Part shown: piece after piece, positions 26,223-36,296 of the stretch
Numbering within the stretch: position 1 is the stretch's first letter
How the letters are laid out: the number at the start of each line of letters is the position of its first letter
DNA from: Streptomyces sp. NBC_00223
GTDB taxonomy: Bacteria > Actinomycetota > Actinomycetes > Streptomycetales > Streptomycetaceae
Reading direction: 5' to 3'
Assembly: GCF_036199905.1 (NCBI RefSeq)
Contig: NZ_CP108109.1
Span: 6,137,501 to 6,201,500 of the forward strand
DNA length: 64,000 nucleotides
Notes under the pieces: model-generated
What the model was told of the DNA's origin: nothing
Databases searched by the model: none
What the model saw: only the letters and a program-made list of their open reading frames with translations
Translations under genes and position numbers: made by a program

Positions 26223-27998
26223 ATGAACAGCAGAAAGGCGACAGCGGCGCTGGCGCTGGCCACCGCGATGGCGCTCGGTGTGTCCGCCTGTGGCGGTTCC
26301 GGCGGCAAGTCCAGTTCCGACTCCAAATCCACCTCGAAGGGCGGCACGGCCGCCGCCCGGGACGCCGCGCTCACGTCGATCGTGAACCAGTCCGGCAAGA
26401 AGGGCGGCACGGTCACCCTCGCGGACTCCGACGTGCCGGACTCCCTCGACCCGGGCAACACCTACTACGGCTGGGTGCAGAACTTCTCCCGGCTCTACGG
26501 GCGCTCCCTCCTCACGTTCAAGCCCGCCGCGGGCAAGGACGGCCTGACGCTCGTCCCCGACCTGGCCACCGGGCTGGGCACGGCGAGCGCCGACGCCAAG
26601 ACCTGGACGTACCACCTGCGCACCGGGGTGAAGTACCAGGACGGCACCGCCGTCACCTCCAAGGACGTCAAGTACGCGATCGAGCGCAGCAACTTCGCGC
26701 CCGAGGTCATGGCCAACGGCCCGACGTACTTCAAGGCGTACCTCGAGGGCGGCGACAAGTACCAGGGTCCGTACAAGGACAAGTCCCCCGAGGGGCTGAA
26801 GTCCATCGAGACCCCGGACGACCAGACGATCGTCTTCCACCTGAACCGGCCGTTCGCCGACTTCGACTACCTGGCGACCTTCTCCCAGACCGCGCCCGTT
26901 CCGGCGGCCAAGGACACCGGCGCCACGTACGTGCAGCACATCGTGTCCAGCGGTCCGTACATGTTCAAGTCGTACGACGAGGGCAAGAGCGCCGTCCTGG
27001 TCCGCAACCCCGAGTGGGACCAGTCGACCGACCAGGTGCGCACCGCGCTGCCGGACGAGTACGACATCCGCTTCAAGGTCAGCCAGCGCAGCATCGACGA
27101 CTCCCTGCTCGCCGACAACCTCACCGTCGACGCGGCGGGCACCGGCGTGGCCGCCGAGACCCAGTCGAAGGTGCTCGGCAACAAGAAGCGCCTGGACGCC
27201 ACCGACGACTCCATCGCGGGCGCGACCTCGTACATGGCGCTCAACCTGAACGTGAAGCCGTTCGACAACGTCAACTGCCGCAAGGCCGTTCAGTACGCCG
27301 TCGACAAGGCGTCCGTGGTGGACGCCGAGGGCGGCGCCGTCAAGGGCGACGTGGCGAGCACCCTGCTGCCGCCGTCGGTCAACGGCTACAACAAGTTCGA
27401 CCTGTACGCGACGCCCGACAACAAGGGTGACGTCGACAAGGCCAAGGAAGCGCTCAAGGCCTGTGGCCAGCCGAACGGCTTCCACACCACGCTGACCGCG
27501 CGTACCGACCGCCAGACCGAGGTGGACGGCGCGACCGCCATCCAGGCGGCGCTGAAGAAGGTCGGCATCACCGTCGACATCAAGACCTTCCCGGCCGGCA
27601 AGTACTTCTCGAACTACGCGGGCGTTCCCTCCTACGTCCACTCGCACGGCATCGGCATGATGATGATGGCGTGGGGTGCCGACTGGCCGACCGGCTACGG
27701 CTTCCTGGACCAGATCGTGGACGGCGCGGCCATCAAGCCCTCCGGCGGCAACAACCTGATGGAGCTGAACGACCCGGCCATCAACAAGGCCCTGTCGGAC
27801 GCGATCGCCAACACCGACTCGGACGCCCGTACCAAGGCGTGGGGCGACATCGACAAGCTGGTCATGGAGAACGCCTCCGTGGTCCCGCTGATCTACCGCA
27901 AGAACCTGCTCTACCGTCCCCCGTCCGCCACGAACGTGACGGTCACCCAGGCGTATCTGGGCATGTACGACTACCTGCTGATCGGCTCCTCGAAGTAG
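26223..27998 (+). CDS. Oligopeptide ABC transporter substrate-binding lipoprotein
   Basis: 591 residues. The signal peptide ends in the lipobox VSAC with the lipidated Cys at residue 23, followed by a Gly/Ser/Lys linker. The SBP family 5 (DppA/OppA) signature is VTLADSDVPDSLDPGNTYYGWVQNFSRLYGRSLL; YHLRTGVKYQDGTAVTSKDVKYAIER and a late LVMENASVVPLIYRKNLLYR also match. It binds peptides outside the membrane and delivers them to the two permeases. The length is normal for the family. Confidence 0.93.
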   Translation: MNSRKATAALALATAMALGVSACGGSGGKSSSDSKSTSKGGTAAARDAALTSIVNQSGKKGGTVTLADSDVPDSLDPGNTYYGWVQNFSRLYGRSLLTFKPAAGKDGLTLVPDLATGLGTASADAKTWTYHLRTGVKYQDGTAVTSKDVKYAIERSNFAPEVMANGPTYFKAYLEGGDKYQGPYKDKSPEGLKSIETPDDQTIVFHLNRPFADFDYLATFSQTAPVPAAKDTGATYVQHIVSSGPYMFKSYDEGKSAVLVRNPEWDQSTDQVRTALPDEYDIRFKVSQRSIDDSLLADNLTVDAAGTGVAAETQSKVLGNKKRLDATDDSIAGATSYMALNLNVKPFDNVNCRKAVQYAVDKASVVDAEGGAVKGDVASTLLPPSVNGYNKFDLYATPDNKGDVDKAKEALKACGQPNGFHTTLTARTDRQTEVDGATAIQAALKKVGITVDIKTFPAGKYFSNYAGVPSYVHSHGIGMMMMAWGADWPTGYGFLDQIVDGAAIKPSGGNNLMELNDPAINKALSDAIANTDSDARTKAWGDIDKLVMENASVVPLIYRKNLLYRPPSATNVTVTQAYLGMYDYLLIGSSK

Positions 27999-28093
27999 CC
28001 GCAAGGCCCCGTACGCATCCGAAAGGCAGGTGAAGGCTACGGCGTCCGCCGGTCCGGGGAGACCCGGTCCGGCGGGCGCCGCGCCGGACGGCC

Positions 28094-29103
<1,010 letters not shown>

Positions 29104-29107
<4 letters not shown>

Positions 29108-30210
29108 GCCCCGCCGACAAGTCCGCAGGGCCCGGCGCGGCCGAGCAGAACGCCCAGGTCGCCACCGCCGAGGCCACCGCGCCCGGCGCCGCCAAGCCCT
29201 TTCTCTCCGTGCGCGACCTGCGCATCCACTTCAACACCGACGACGGTCTGGTCAAGTCCGTCGACGGCCTCAGCTTCGACCTCCAGCGCGGCCGTACCCT
29301 CGGCATCGTCGGTGAGTCCGGCTCCGGCAAGTCGGTCACGTCGCTGGGCATCATGGGCCTGCACCGCACCGCGCGGGCCCGGATCTCCGGTGAGGTCTGG
29401 CTGGACGGCGAGGAGCTGATCGGCGCCGACCCCGACAAGGTACGGCGGCTGCGCGGGCGGAAGATGGCCATGATCTTCCAGGACCCGCTGTCCGCGATGC
29501 ACCCCTATTACACGATCGGCGCGCAGATCGTCGAGGCGTACCGGGTGCACCACAAGGTGTCGAAGAAGGCCGCCGCCACGCGGGCCCTGGAAATGCTGGA
29601 CCGGGTCGGCATACCCGAGCCGCAGCGGCGTTTCTCGGACTACCCGCACCAGTTCTCCGGCGGTATGCGGCAGCGCGCGATGATCGCGATGTCGCTGGTC
29701 AACAACCCCGAACTGCTCATCGCCGACGAGCCGACCACCGCGCTCGACGTCACCGTGCAGGCCCAGATCCTGGACCTGATCCGCGATCTGCAGGAGGAGT
29801 TCCACTCCGCGGTCATCATGATCACCCACGACCTCGGTGTGGTCGCCGAGGTCGCCGACGACCTGCTGGTGATGTACGCGGGACGGGTGGTGGAACGCGG
29901 CACGGCGGAGAAGGTCTTCACCGAGCCCCGGCACCCGTACACCTGGGGCCTGCTGGGCTCCATGCCGCGGATGGACCGGGAGCGCACCGACCGGCTCAAC
30001 CCGGTCAAGGGCTCCCCGCCGAGCCTGATCAACGTCCCGTCCGGCTGCGCCTTCCACCCGCGCTGCCCGTACGCGTCGCTGAACGGCGGTTCCTCCGAGT
30101 CGGTCGTCCCCGAGCTGCGCGAGGTGGCCGCCGGCCATGTCGTCGCCTGCCATCTGTCGCCGGACGACAAGGCCCGGATCTGGACCGAAGAGATCGAGCC
30201 GAAGCTGTGA
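29104..30210 (+). CDS. Oligopeptide ABC transporter ATPase (OppD/DppD type)
   Basis: 368 residues, ATG 29104 inside the previous stop. Walker A GESGSGKSV, Q-loop FQDPLSAMHPYYTIG, signature FSGGMRQRAMIAMSL, Walker B LLIADEPTTALDVT and the H-loop ITHDLGVV are all intact. The C-terminal oligopeptide-transporter extension has CAFHPRCPYAS with paired Cys, as in Fe-S-containing OppD/DppD. The N-terminal 30 residues are Ala-rich and likely disordered. Confidence 0.95.
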
Positions 30211-31361
30211 AGGGCCGGGACGAAGCCGTGGACAAGACCGTGGCGGAGAAGACCTCACTGGGCAAGCCGGAGCTGCCGGGCCAGCTGGGCGCGTCGGGTA
30301 AGCCCGTCGAACCGCTGCTGCGGGTCACCGGTCTGGTCAAGCACTTTCCGATCAACAGGGGGCTGCTGCGCCGGCAGGTCGGCGCGGTCCAGGCGGTCGA
30401 CGGCATCGACTTCGAGGTCGCGCCGGGCGAAACCCTGGGCGTGGTCGGCGAGTCCGGGTGCGGCAAGTCCACCATGGGCCGGCTGATCACCCGGCTGCTG
30501 GAGCCGACCGGCGGGAAGATCGAGTTCCAGGGCCGTGACATCACCCATCTGAGTACCGGCGACATGCGACCCATGCGCCGCGACGTACAGATGATCTTCC
30601 AGGACCCCTACTCGTCGCTCAACCCCCGGCACACGATCGGCACGATCGTCGGGGCGCCCTTCCGGCTGCAGAAGGTGGCGACCGAGCACGGGGTGAAGAA
30701 GGAGGTGCAGGACCTCCTGAAGCTGGTCGGCCTCAACCCCGAGCACTACAACCGCTATCCGCACGAGTTCTCCGGCGGGCAGCGGCAGCGCATCGGTATC
30801 GCGCGGGCGCTGGCACTGCGTCCCAAGCTGGTGGTCGCCGACGAGCCGGTCTCCGCGCTCGACGTCTCCATCCAGGCCCAGGTGGTCAATCTGCTCGACG
30901 ACCTCCAGGCCGAGCTGGGGCTGACCTATGTGATCATCGCCCACGACCTGTCGGTGATCCGCCATGTCTCGGACCGGATCGCGGTGATGTACCTCGGCAA
31001 GGTCGTGGAGATCGCGGACCGCGAGGCGCTGTACACCACGCCCTTCCACCCGTACACCAACGCGCTGCTCTCCGCGGTGCCGGTGCCGGACCCGAAGCGG
31101 CGTCAGCAGCGCAGCAGCGCGACCGGCGGGAGCGGGGGCGCGCCCTCCGCGAGCAACGGTCGGATCCTGCTCACCGGTGACGTTCCCTCGCCGATCGCGC
31201 CGCCGCCCGGCTGCCGCTTCCACACGCGGTGCTGGAAGGCGACCGACCTGTGCAAGACGCAGGAACCGCCGCTGGCGACGCTGGCGACCGGACACCAGGT
31301 GGCCTGCCACCACCCGGAGAACGCCCCCGGCGCGGTGCCGCGGAGCGCGGCGGCGGTGTAG
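30207..31361 (+). CDS. Oligopeptide ABC transporter ATPase (OppF/DppF type)
   Basis: 384 residues from GTG 30207, overlapping the OppD-type stop. FPINRGLLRRQVGAVQAVDGIDF is the OppF-type start; Walker A GESGCGKST, Q-loop FQDPYSSLNPRHTIG, signature FSGGQRQRIGIARAL, Walker B VVADEPVSALDVS and IAHDLSVI are intact. The C-terminal GCRFHTRCWKATDLC is the cysteine extension. It forms the ATPase heterodimer with the preceding gene product and closes the transporter operon. Confidence 0.95.
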   Translation: MKGRDEAVDKTVAEKTSLGKPELPGQLGASGKPVEPLLRVTGLVKHFPINRGLLRRQVGAVQAVDGIDFEVAPGETLGVVGESGCGKSTMGRLITRLLEPTGGKIEFQGRDITHLSTGDMRPMRRDVQMIFQDPYSSLNPRHTIGTIVGAPFRLQKVATEHGVKKEVQDLLKLVGLNPEHYNRYPHEFSGGQRQRIGIARALALRPKLVVADEPVSALDVSIQAQVVNLLDDLQAELGLTYVIIAHDLSVIRHVSDRIAVMYLGKVVEIADREALYTTPFHPYTNALLSAVPVPDPKRRQQRSSATGGSGGAPSASNGRILLTGDVPSPIAPPPGCRFHTRCWKATDLCKTQEPPLATLATGHQVACHHPENAPGAVPRSAAAV

Positions 31362-31384
31362 CGGGGTGGGTCCTTTACGGGGAC

Positions 31385-31415
31385 GGGGGCGGACCGGGTG
31401 ACCGGTGCCGCCCCC
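31385..31415 (+). terminator. Hairpin after the peptide transporter operon
   Basis: GGGGGCGG at 31385-31392 pairs with CCGCCCCC at 31408-31415 around a 15-base loop, 24 bases after the last transporter stop. There is no T-run, as is common in high-GC actinomycetes. Confidence 0.5.
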
Positions 31416-31519
31416 TCGCCGTGCACGGGGGCGGTTGTACGGGGGTGGGTGCACGGGGGCGCGGGTTCGTGCGGCGGCCCGCCAGAGCAAGCGCTTGCTC
31501 GTTTCGTCACAGAAAACCC

Positions 31520-31557
31520 TGGACAAACGGGCCCTACCGCTGGGTAACGTAGGCCCC
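31520..31557 (+). promoter_or_regulatory. Putative leaderless promoter of the thioesterase gene
   Basis: TGGACA at 31520-31525 and TAACGT at 31545-31550 are spaced 19 bp, and the ATG at 31558 follows the -10 by seven bases, so the transcript would start at or next to the start codon. No Shine-Dalgarno sequence is present. Confidence 0.45.
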
Positions 31558-32418
31558 ATGGCATATGCAGCCGCCCGCGCGGCCATCGGCGACAGCGAAT
31601 TCGACCGGGACACCGCGGTCACCCCCCGGCCGGACGAGCCGGGCACGTACGACATCGACCTGTCCGCGGGCTGGACGATCATCTCGGCCGTCAACGGCGG
31701 CTATCTGCTGGCCGTCGTCGGCCGGGCGCTGCGCCACGCGCTGCCGCACCCCGACCCGCTCACCATCACCGCGCACTACCTCACCGCCTCCCAGCCGGGC
31801 CCCGCGGTGATCAGGACGCAGACCGTACGGGCCGGGCGCACCCTCTCCACCGGCCAGGCGTCGCTCTTCCAGACCGACGAGGACGGCGAGGAGGTCGAAC
31901 GCATCCGGGTCATCGCCGGCTACGGGGACCTGGACGCGCTCCCCGACGACGTAAGGACCTCCGCGACCCCGCCGGCCATGCCCGACGCCGACGCGTGCGT
32001 CGACACCGGTGACCCGGGCGCGGGCGGGTCCGTACCCGGATCGTCCGAGTTCCTCGACCGGCTCGATCTGCGGCTCGACCCGGCCACCGCGGGCTGGGCG
32101 GTCGGCCGGCCCTCGGGCGCCGGCGACATGCGCGGCTGGCTGGGCCTGGCCGACGGGCGCGACCACGACGCGCTCTCGCTGCTGCTCGCCGTGGACGCGC
32201 TGCCGCCGACCGCCTTCGACCTCGGCCTCAAGGGCTGGACCCCCACCCTGGAGCTCACCGCGCACCTGCGCGCCCGGCCCGCGCCCGGTCCGCTGCGTGT
32301 GGCGCTCACCACGCGGAATCTGGCCGGCGGGATGCTGGAGGAGGACGCCCAGGTCTGGGACAGCGCGGACCGGCTGGTCGCGCAGGCGCGGCAGCTCGCC
32401 CGGGCGCCGCGGGGCTGA
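31558..32418 (+). CDS. Acyl-CoA thioesterase family protein (TesB-like hot-dog)
   Basis: 286 residues from ATG 31558. The first hot-dog half has GWTIISAVNGGYLLAVVGRALRHALPHPDPLTITAHYLTASQPGPA and TVRAGRTLSTGQASLFQ. The second half has MRGWLGLADGRDHDALSLLLAVDALPPTAFDLG and WTPTLELTAHLRARPAPGPLRVALTTRNLAGGMLEEDAQVWD, the pattern of double hot-dog thioesterases common in actinobacteria. It probably hydrolyses acyl-CoA; chain length is unknown. Monocistronic. Confidence 0.78.
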   Translation: MAYAAARAAIGDSEFDRDTAVTPRPDEPGTYDIDLSAGWTIISAVNGGYLLAVVGRALRHALPHPDPLTITAHYLTASQPGPAVIRTQTVRAGRTLSTGQASLFQTDEDGEEVERIRVIAGYGDLDALPDDVRTSATPPAMPDADACVDTGDPGAGGSVPGSSEFLDRLDLRLDPATAGWAVGRPSGAGDMRGWLGLADGRDHDALSLLLAVDALPPTAFDLGLKGWTPTLELTAHLRARPAPGPLRVALTTRNLAGGMLEEDAQVWDSADRLVAQARQLARAPRG

Positions 32419-32483
32419 GCGGGCGGGGCCGGGCAGCGGCGGGCCGGGGGGTGGGCGCGGTCGGCCGGGGCACGCGGCGACCG

Positions 32484-32489
32484 TAGAAT
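32484..32489 (+). promoter_or_regulatory. -10 element before the cysteine desulfurase gene
   Basis: TAGAAT sits nine bases before ATG 32499 with no ribosome site between, suggesting a leaderless or near-leaderless transcript. No convincing -35 is seen. Confidence 0.4.
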
Positions 32490-32498
32490 CGGGGCACC

Positions 32499-33665
32499 AT
32501 GGCCTACTTCGACCACGCCGCCACCACGCCGATGCTTCCGGAGGCGGTCCAGGCGATGACCGCCCACCTCTCGGTGACCGGCAACGCCTCCTCGCTGCAC
32601 ACCGCGGGACGCCGGGCCCGGCGTACCGTCGAGGAGTCCAGAGAGACGCTGGCCGCCGCGCTCGGCGCCCGGCCCAGCGAGATCGTCTTCACCGGCGGCG
32701 GCACCGAGTCCGACAACCTCGCCGTCAAGGGCCTGTTCTGGGCCCGCAGGCAGGCCGACCCACGCCGGGTCAGGGTGCTGTCCAGCCCGGTCGAGCACCA
32801 CGCCGTGCTCGACGCGGTGTACTGGCTCGCCGACCACGAGGGCGCGGTCGTGGAGTGGCTGGAGGTCGACGCGTACGGCCGGGTGCACCCCGACACCCTG
32901 CGGGCGGCCCTGGAGCGCGACCCGGACGGCGTCGCCCTGGTCACCGTCATGTGGGCCAACAACGAGGTCGGCACGGTCATGGACGTGACCGGACTGGCCG
33001 CCGTGGCAGGGGAGTTCGGCGTGCCGATGCACTCCGACGCGGTGCAGGCGTTCGGCCAGACCGAGGTGGACTTCGCGGCCAGCGGGCTCGACGCGATGAC
33101 CGTGACCGGGCACAAGATCGGCGGGCCGTACGGGGTCGGCGCGCTGGTGCTGCGCCGCGAGGACACGCCCGTGCCGCTGCTGCACGGGGGCGGGCAGGAG
33201 CGGAGCCGGTCGGGCACGCTCGACGTGCCCGCCATCGCCGCCTTCGCCGCGGCGGGCGCGCTGGCCGCCGAGCGGCGGGCCGACTTCGCCCGCGAGGTCG
33301 GCGCGTTGCGGGACGTGCTCGTGCGGGGTGTGCGCAAGGAGGTGCCCGACGCGATCCTCAACGGGGACCCGTCGGGGGAGGGGCGGCTGCCGGCCAACGC
33401 GCACTTCACGTTCCCCGGGTGCGAGGGGGACTCGCTGCTGCTGCTGCTCGACGCGCAGGGGATCGCGTGCTCCACGGGGTCCGCGTGCACGGCGGGGGTG
33501 GCGCAGCCGAGCCATGTGCTGCTGGCCATGCATCAGCCGGCCACGTACGCCCGGGCGACGCTGCGGTTCAGTCTGGGCCACACCTCGACCCCCGCGGAGG
33601 TCGCGGCCCTCACCACGGCCATCGGCCCCGCCGTCACCCGCGCCCGCGCCGCGGGCCAGACCTAG
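32499..33665 (+). CDS. Cysteine desulfurase (IscS/NifS family)
   Basis: 388 residues from ATG 32499. The N-terminus YFDHAATTPMLPEAVQAM, EIVFTGGGTESDNLAVKG, SPVEHHAVLD, MWANNEVGTV, HSDAVQAFGQ and the PLP Lys in TGHKIGGPYGVGAL are all present. The persulfide-forming Cys lies in GIACSTGSACTAG. It releases sulfur from cysteine; with mnmA directly downstream, it is the likely donor for tRNA 2-thiouridine, and it may also serve Fe-S assembly. Confidence 0.93.
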   Translation: MAYFDHAATTPMLPEAVQAMTAHLSVTGNASSLHTAGRRARRTVEESRETLAAALGARPSEIVFTGGGTESDNLAVKGLFWARRQADPRRVRVLSSPVEHHAVLDAVYWLADHEGAVVEWLEVDAYGRVHPDTLRAALERDPDGVALVTVMWANNEVGTVMDVTGLAAVAGEFGVPMHSDAVQAFGQTEVDFAASGLDAMTVTGHKIGGPYGVGALVLRREDTPVPLLHGGGQERSRSGTLDVPAIAAFAAAGALAAERRADFAREVGALRDVLVRGVRKEVPDAILNGDPSGEGRLPANAHFTFPGCEGDSLLLLLDAQGIACSTGSACTAGVAQPSHVLLAMHQPATYARATLRFSLGHTSTPAEVAALTTAIGPAVTRARAAGQT

Positions 33666-33667
33666 GC

Positions 33668-33818
33668 CACTCAGCCCGCCCGGCGTTCGAGGGCGGAGGC
33701 GTGCGCAGGGCCGCGAAGGTCCAGCCAAACCAAGCCCGCCCGGCGTTTGAGGGCAGCGAAGCCCGCGCGGCGTTCGAGCGCAGAGCAGACGCAGCGCAGA
33801 GCAGACGCAGAGAGGGCG
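33668..33818. repeat. Intergenic repeats: three AGCCCGCCCGGCGTTTGAGGG-type units and a 17-bp tandem
   Basis: Units near 33677, 33734 and 33759 match the array at 23.06-23.30 kb in reverse orientation. They are followed by two copies of a GCGCAGAGCAGACGCA-type sequence at about 33778-33812. The region lies between the cysteine desulfurase and mnmA genes and has no coding character. Confidence 0.75.
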
Positions 33819-33833
33819 CTCTCGCGCCACCGT

Positions 33834-33839
33834 TACCCT
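33834..33839 (+). promoter_or_regulatory. -10 element of a leaderless mnmA transcript
   Basis: TACCCT ends six bases before the GTG at 33846 and no ribosome site is present, the spacing expected for a leaderless mRNA. Confidence 0.4.
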
Positions 33840-33845
33840 GGACGG

Positions 33846-35015
33846 GTGAACGACATTCCCGACGGCCGGCGCCGGCGCCTCCGCGTACTCGCAGCCATGA
33901 GCGGCGGCGTCGACTCCGCCGTGGCAGCGGCCCGCGCGGCCGAAGCGGGCCACGACGTCACCGGCGTCCACCTCGCCCTCTCCGCCAACCCCCAGAGCTT
34001 CCGCACCGGAGCCCGCGGCTGCTGCACCGTCGAGGACTCCCGCGACGCCCGGCGCGCGGCCGACGTCATCGGCATCCCCTTCTACGTGTGGGACCTCGCC
34101 GACCGCTTCCGCGAGGACGTCGTCGAGGACTTCGTCGCCGAGTACGCGGCCGGCCGCACCCCGAACCCGTGTCTGCGCTGCAACGAGAAGATCAAGTTCG
34201 CCGCGCTGCTCGACAAGGCCCTCGCCCTCGGCTTCGACGCGGTCTGCACCGGCCACTACGCGACCGTGCTCGTCAACGCCGACGGCACCCGCGAACTGCA
34301 CCGGGCCAGCGACGCGGCCAAGGACCAGTCGTACGTCCTCGGTGTGCTGGACGAGCGGCAGCTCGCGCACGCGATGTTCCCGCTGGGGGACACCCTCACC
34401 ACCAAGGACGAGATCCGCGCGGAGGCCGAGCGCCGCGGCCTCGCGGTGGCGAAGAAGCCCGACAGCCACGACATCTGCTTCATCGCCGACGGTGACACCC
34501 AGGGCTTCCTGGCCAAGCACCTCGGCACGGAGGAGGGCGCGATCGTCGACGAGACCGGCGCCCGGGTCGGCACCCACACCGGCGCCTACGGTTTCACCAT
34601 CGGCCAGCGCAAGGGCCTGCGGCTGGGCGTGCCGGCCGACGACGGCAAGCCCCGCTACGTCCTGGACATCTCGCCGGTGAACAACACGGTGACCGTCGGC
34701 CCCGCCGAGGCGCTGGACGTCACCGCGCTGACCGCGATCCGGCCGCGCTGGTGCGGCACCCCGCCGGCCGGCCCGGCCGCGTACACCGCGCAGCTGCGGG
34801 CGCACGGCGAGGACGTACCGGTGACCGCCGAGCTGACCGACGGCGTCCTGGCGGTCACCTTCACCGGGCCGGTGCGCGGGGTCGCCCCCGGCCAGGCGGT
34901 GGTGCTGTACGACGGCACGCGGGTCGTCGGCTCGGCCACGATCGCCACGACGGAGCGGGCCGCGACACGGCAGCCCGCCGACCACGCGGCCGCGCACGCC
35001 GGGGCGGGCGTATGA
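33846..35015 (+). CDS. mnmA: tRNA-specific 2-thiouridylase
   Basis: 389 residues from GTG 33846. The PP-loop is VLAAMSGGVDSAVAAARA; GTRPNPCLR-type catalytic Cys is in TPNPCLRCNEKIKF and the second Cys in HDICFIADGDTQGFL. VCTGHYA, KDQSYVLGVL and TIGQRKGLRLG are also conserved. It adenylates U34 of tRNA-Lys/Glu/Gln and transfers sulfur from the cysteine desulfurase encoded upstream. The C-terminal barrel is present, with an Ala/His-rich tail overlapping the LOG start (ATGA). Confidence 0.95.
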   Translation: MNDIPDGRRRRLRVLAAMSGGVDSAVAAARAAEAGHDVTGVHLALSANPQSFRTGARGCCTVEDSRDARRAADVIGIPFYVWDLADRFREDVVEDFVAEYAAGRTPNPCLRCNEKIKFAALLDKALALGFDAVCTGHYATVLVNADGTRELHRASDAAKDQSYVLGVLDERQLAHAMFPLGDTLTTKDEIRAEAERRGLAVAKKPDSHDICFIADGDTQGFLAKHLGTEEGAIVDETGARVGTHTGAYGFTIGQRKGLRLGVPADDGKPRYVLDISPVNNTVTVGPAEALDVTALTAIRPRWCGTPPAGPAAYTAQLRAHGEDVPVTAELTDGVLAVTFTGPVRGVAPGQAVVLYDGTRVVGSATIATTERAATRQPADHAAAHAGAGV

Positions 35016-35542
35016 ACATCTGCGTCTTCCTCTCCGCCGCCGACCTGGGCGAGCAGTACACGACGCCCGCGCGGGAGTTCGCCGAGCTGCTCGGCAAGGG
35101 CGGCCACACCCTGGTGTGGGGCGGCTCCGATGTCGGGCTGATGAAGGTCGTCGCGGACGGCGTGCAGCGGGCGGGCGGCCGGCTGGTCGGCGTGTCCGTG
35201 GAGTTCCTTCAGCACAAGGCGCGGCCGGACACCGACGAGATGATCATCGCCCGCGACCTCGCCCAGCGGAAGGCCGAGCTGCTGCTGCGCTCCGACGCCG
35301 TCGTGATCATGGTCGGCGGCACCGGCACGCTGGACGAGGCCACGGAGATCCTGGAGCTCAAGAAGCACGGACTGCACTCCAAACCGGTGGTCCTGCTCAA
35401 CAGCGCGGGGTTCTACGACGGGCTCAAGCAGCAGTTCCGCAGAATGGAGGCCGAAGGCTTCCTGCCACTGCCGCTGGCCGACCTGGTGTACTTCGCCGAG
35501 GACGGCGCCGCCGCGATGGCCTACCTCCAGGAGCAGCGATGA
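35012..35542 (+). CDS. LOG-family protein (nucleotide phosphoribohydrolase-like)
   Basis: 176 residues, ATG 35012 within the mnmA stop. The Rossmann fold carries VWGGSDVGLMKVVADG (PGGGxxGLMG-like) and VGGTGTLDEATEIL, the LOG GGxGTxxE signature; VGVSVEFLQHKARPDTDEMI fits the middle. LOG enzymes release cytokinin-type bases from nucleoside monophosphates, though bacterial members may have other purine nucleotide substrates. It couples to the next SDR gene by ATGA. Confidence 0.85.
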   Translation: MNICVFLSAADLGEQYTTPAREFAELLGKGGHTLVWGGSDVGLMKVVADGVQRAGGRLVGVSVEFLQHKARPDTDEMIIARDLAQRKAELLLRSDAVVIMVGGTGTLDEATEILELKKHGLHSKPVVLLNSAGFYDGLKQQFRRMEAEGFLPLPLADLVYFAEDGAAAMAYLQEQR

Positions 35543-36252
35543 GCGGCGACGGCACCGGGGAGCCCCGGATCCACCTCGTCACGGGCGCGGGGTCCGGTAT
35601 CGGCAGCGCGGTGGCCCAACGCCTGCTGGCCCGCGGTGACGAGCTGTGGCTGCTGGCCCGCGACGCCGGCCGGGCCCGGGCCCTGGCGGACCGCTACCCG
35701 GGCGCGAAGACCCTGGTCGGCGATCTCGCCGAGCCCTCCCGGCTGTCCTGGGCGCTCGGCCACCAGGCGCCGCCGGACCGGCTGGACTCGCTGCTGCACA
35801 TCGCCGGCACGGTCGAACTCGGCCGGGTCGGCGACCTCACCCCGAAGATCTGGCAGGAGACACTGGCCGTCAATCTCCTCGGCCCGGCCGAGCTGACCCG
35901 GCTGCTGCTGCCCCAACTGCGGCTCTCGCGCGGCCACGCGGTCTTCGTCAACTCCACGTCCGGGCTGGCCGCGAACGCCGAGTGGAGCGCCTACGCGGCC
36001 AGCAAGTTCGGCCTGCGGGCGCTCGCGGACGTGCTGCGCGCGGAGGAGCACGCGGCGGGCGTACGGGTCACCTCCATTTACCCCAGCCGTACCGCCACGC
36101 CGATGCAGCAGAAGGTCCACCAGCAGGAGGGCAAGCCGTACGACCCGGCCCGCTGGATCGACCCCGAGTCGGTGGCCACGACCGTGCTGACCGCCCTCGA
36201 CCTCCCGCGCGACGCGGAGATCACCGACCTCACCGTCCGCCCGGGCGCCTGA
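35539..36252 (+). CDS. Short-chain dehydrogenase/reductase
   Basis: 237 residues from ATG 35539. Classical SDR: LVTGAGSGIGSAVAQ (TGxxxGxG), HIAGTVELG (NAG-like), FVNSTSGLAANAEWSAYAASKFG with catalytic Ser, Tyr and Lys, and VTSIYPSRTATPMQQ. Substrate unknown. It is the last backbone gene before the catabolic island, 44 bases from the decayed reductase that faces it. Confidence 0.88.
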   Translation: MSGDGTGEPRIHLVTGAGSGIGSAVAQRLLARGDELWLLARDAGRARALADRYPGAKTLVGDLAEPSRLSWALGHQAPPDRLDSLLHIAGTVELGRVGDLTPKIWQETLAVNLLGPAELTRLLLPQLRLSRGHAVFVNSTSGLAANAEWSAYAASKFGLRALADVLRAEEHAAGVRVTSIYPSRTATPMQQKVHQQEGKPYDPARWIDPESVATTVLTALDLPRDAEITDLTVRPGA

Positions 36253-36296
36253 CGGTCGTCGGGCCGCCCTTGCGGCCGCCGACCGCCCCTCCGTGT

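Noticed and set aside
31920..34997. A 1025-codon minus-strand open frame opposite the thioesterase, cysteine desulfurase and mnmA genes.
   Set aside because: It mirrors three well-supported plus-strand genes; GC-rich third positions keep the antisense frame open. No recognisable domain.
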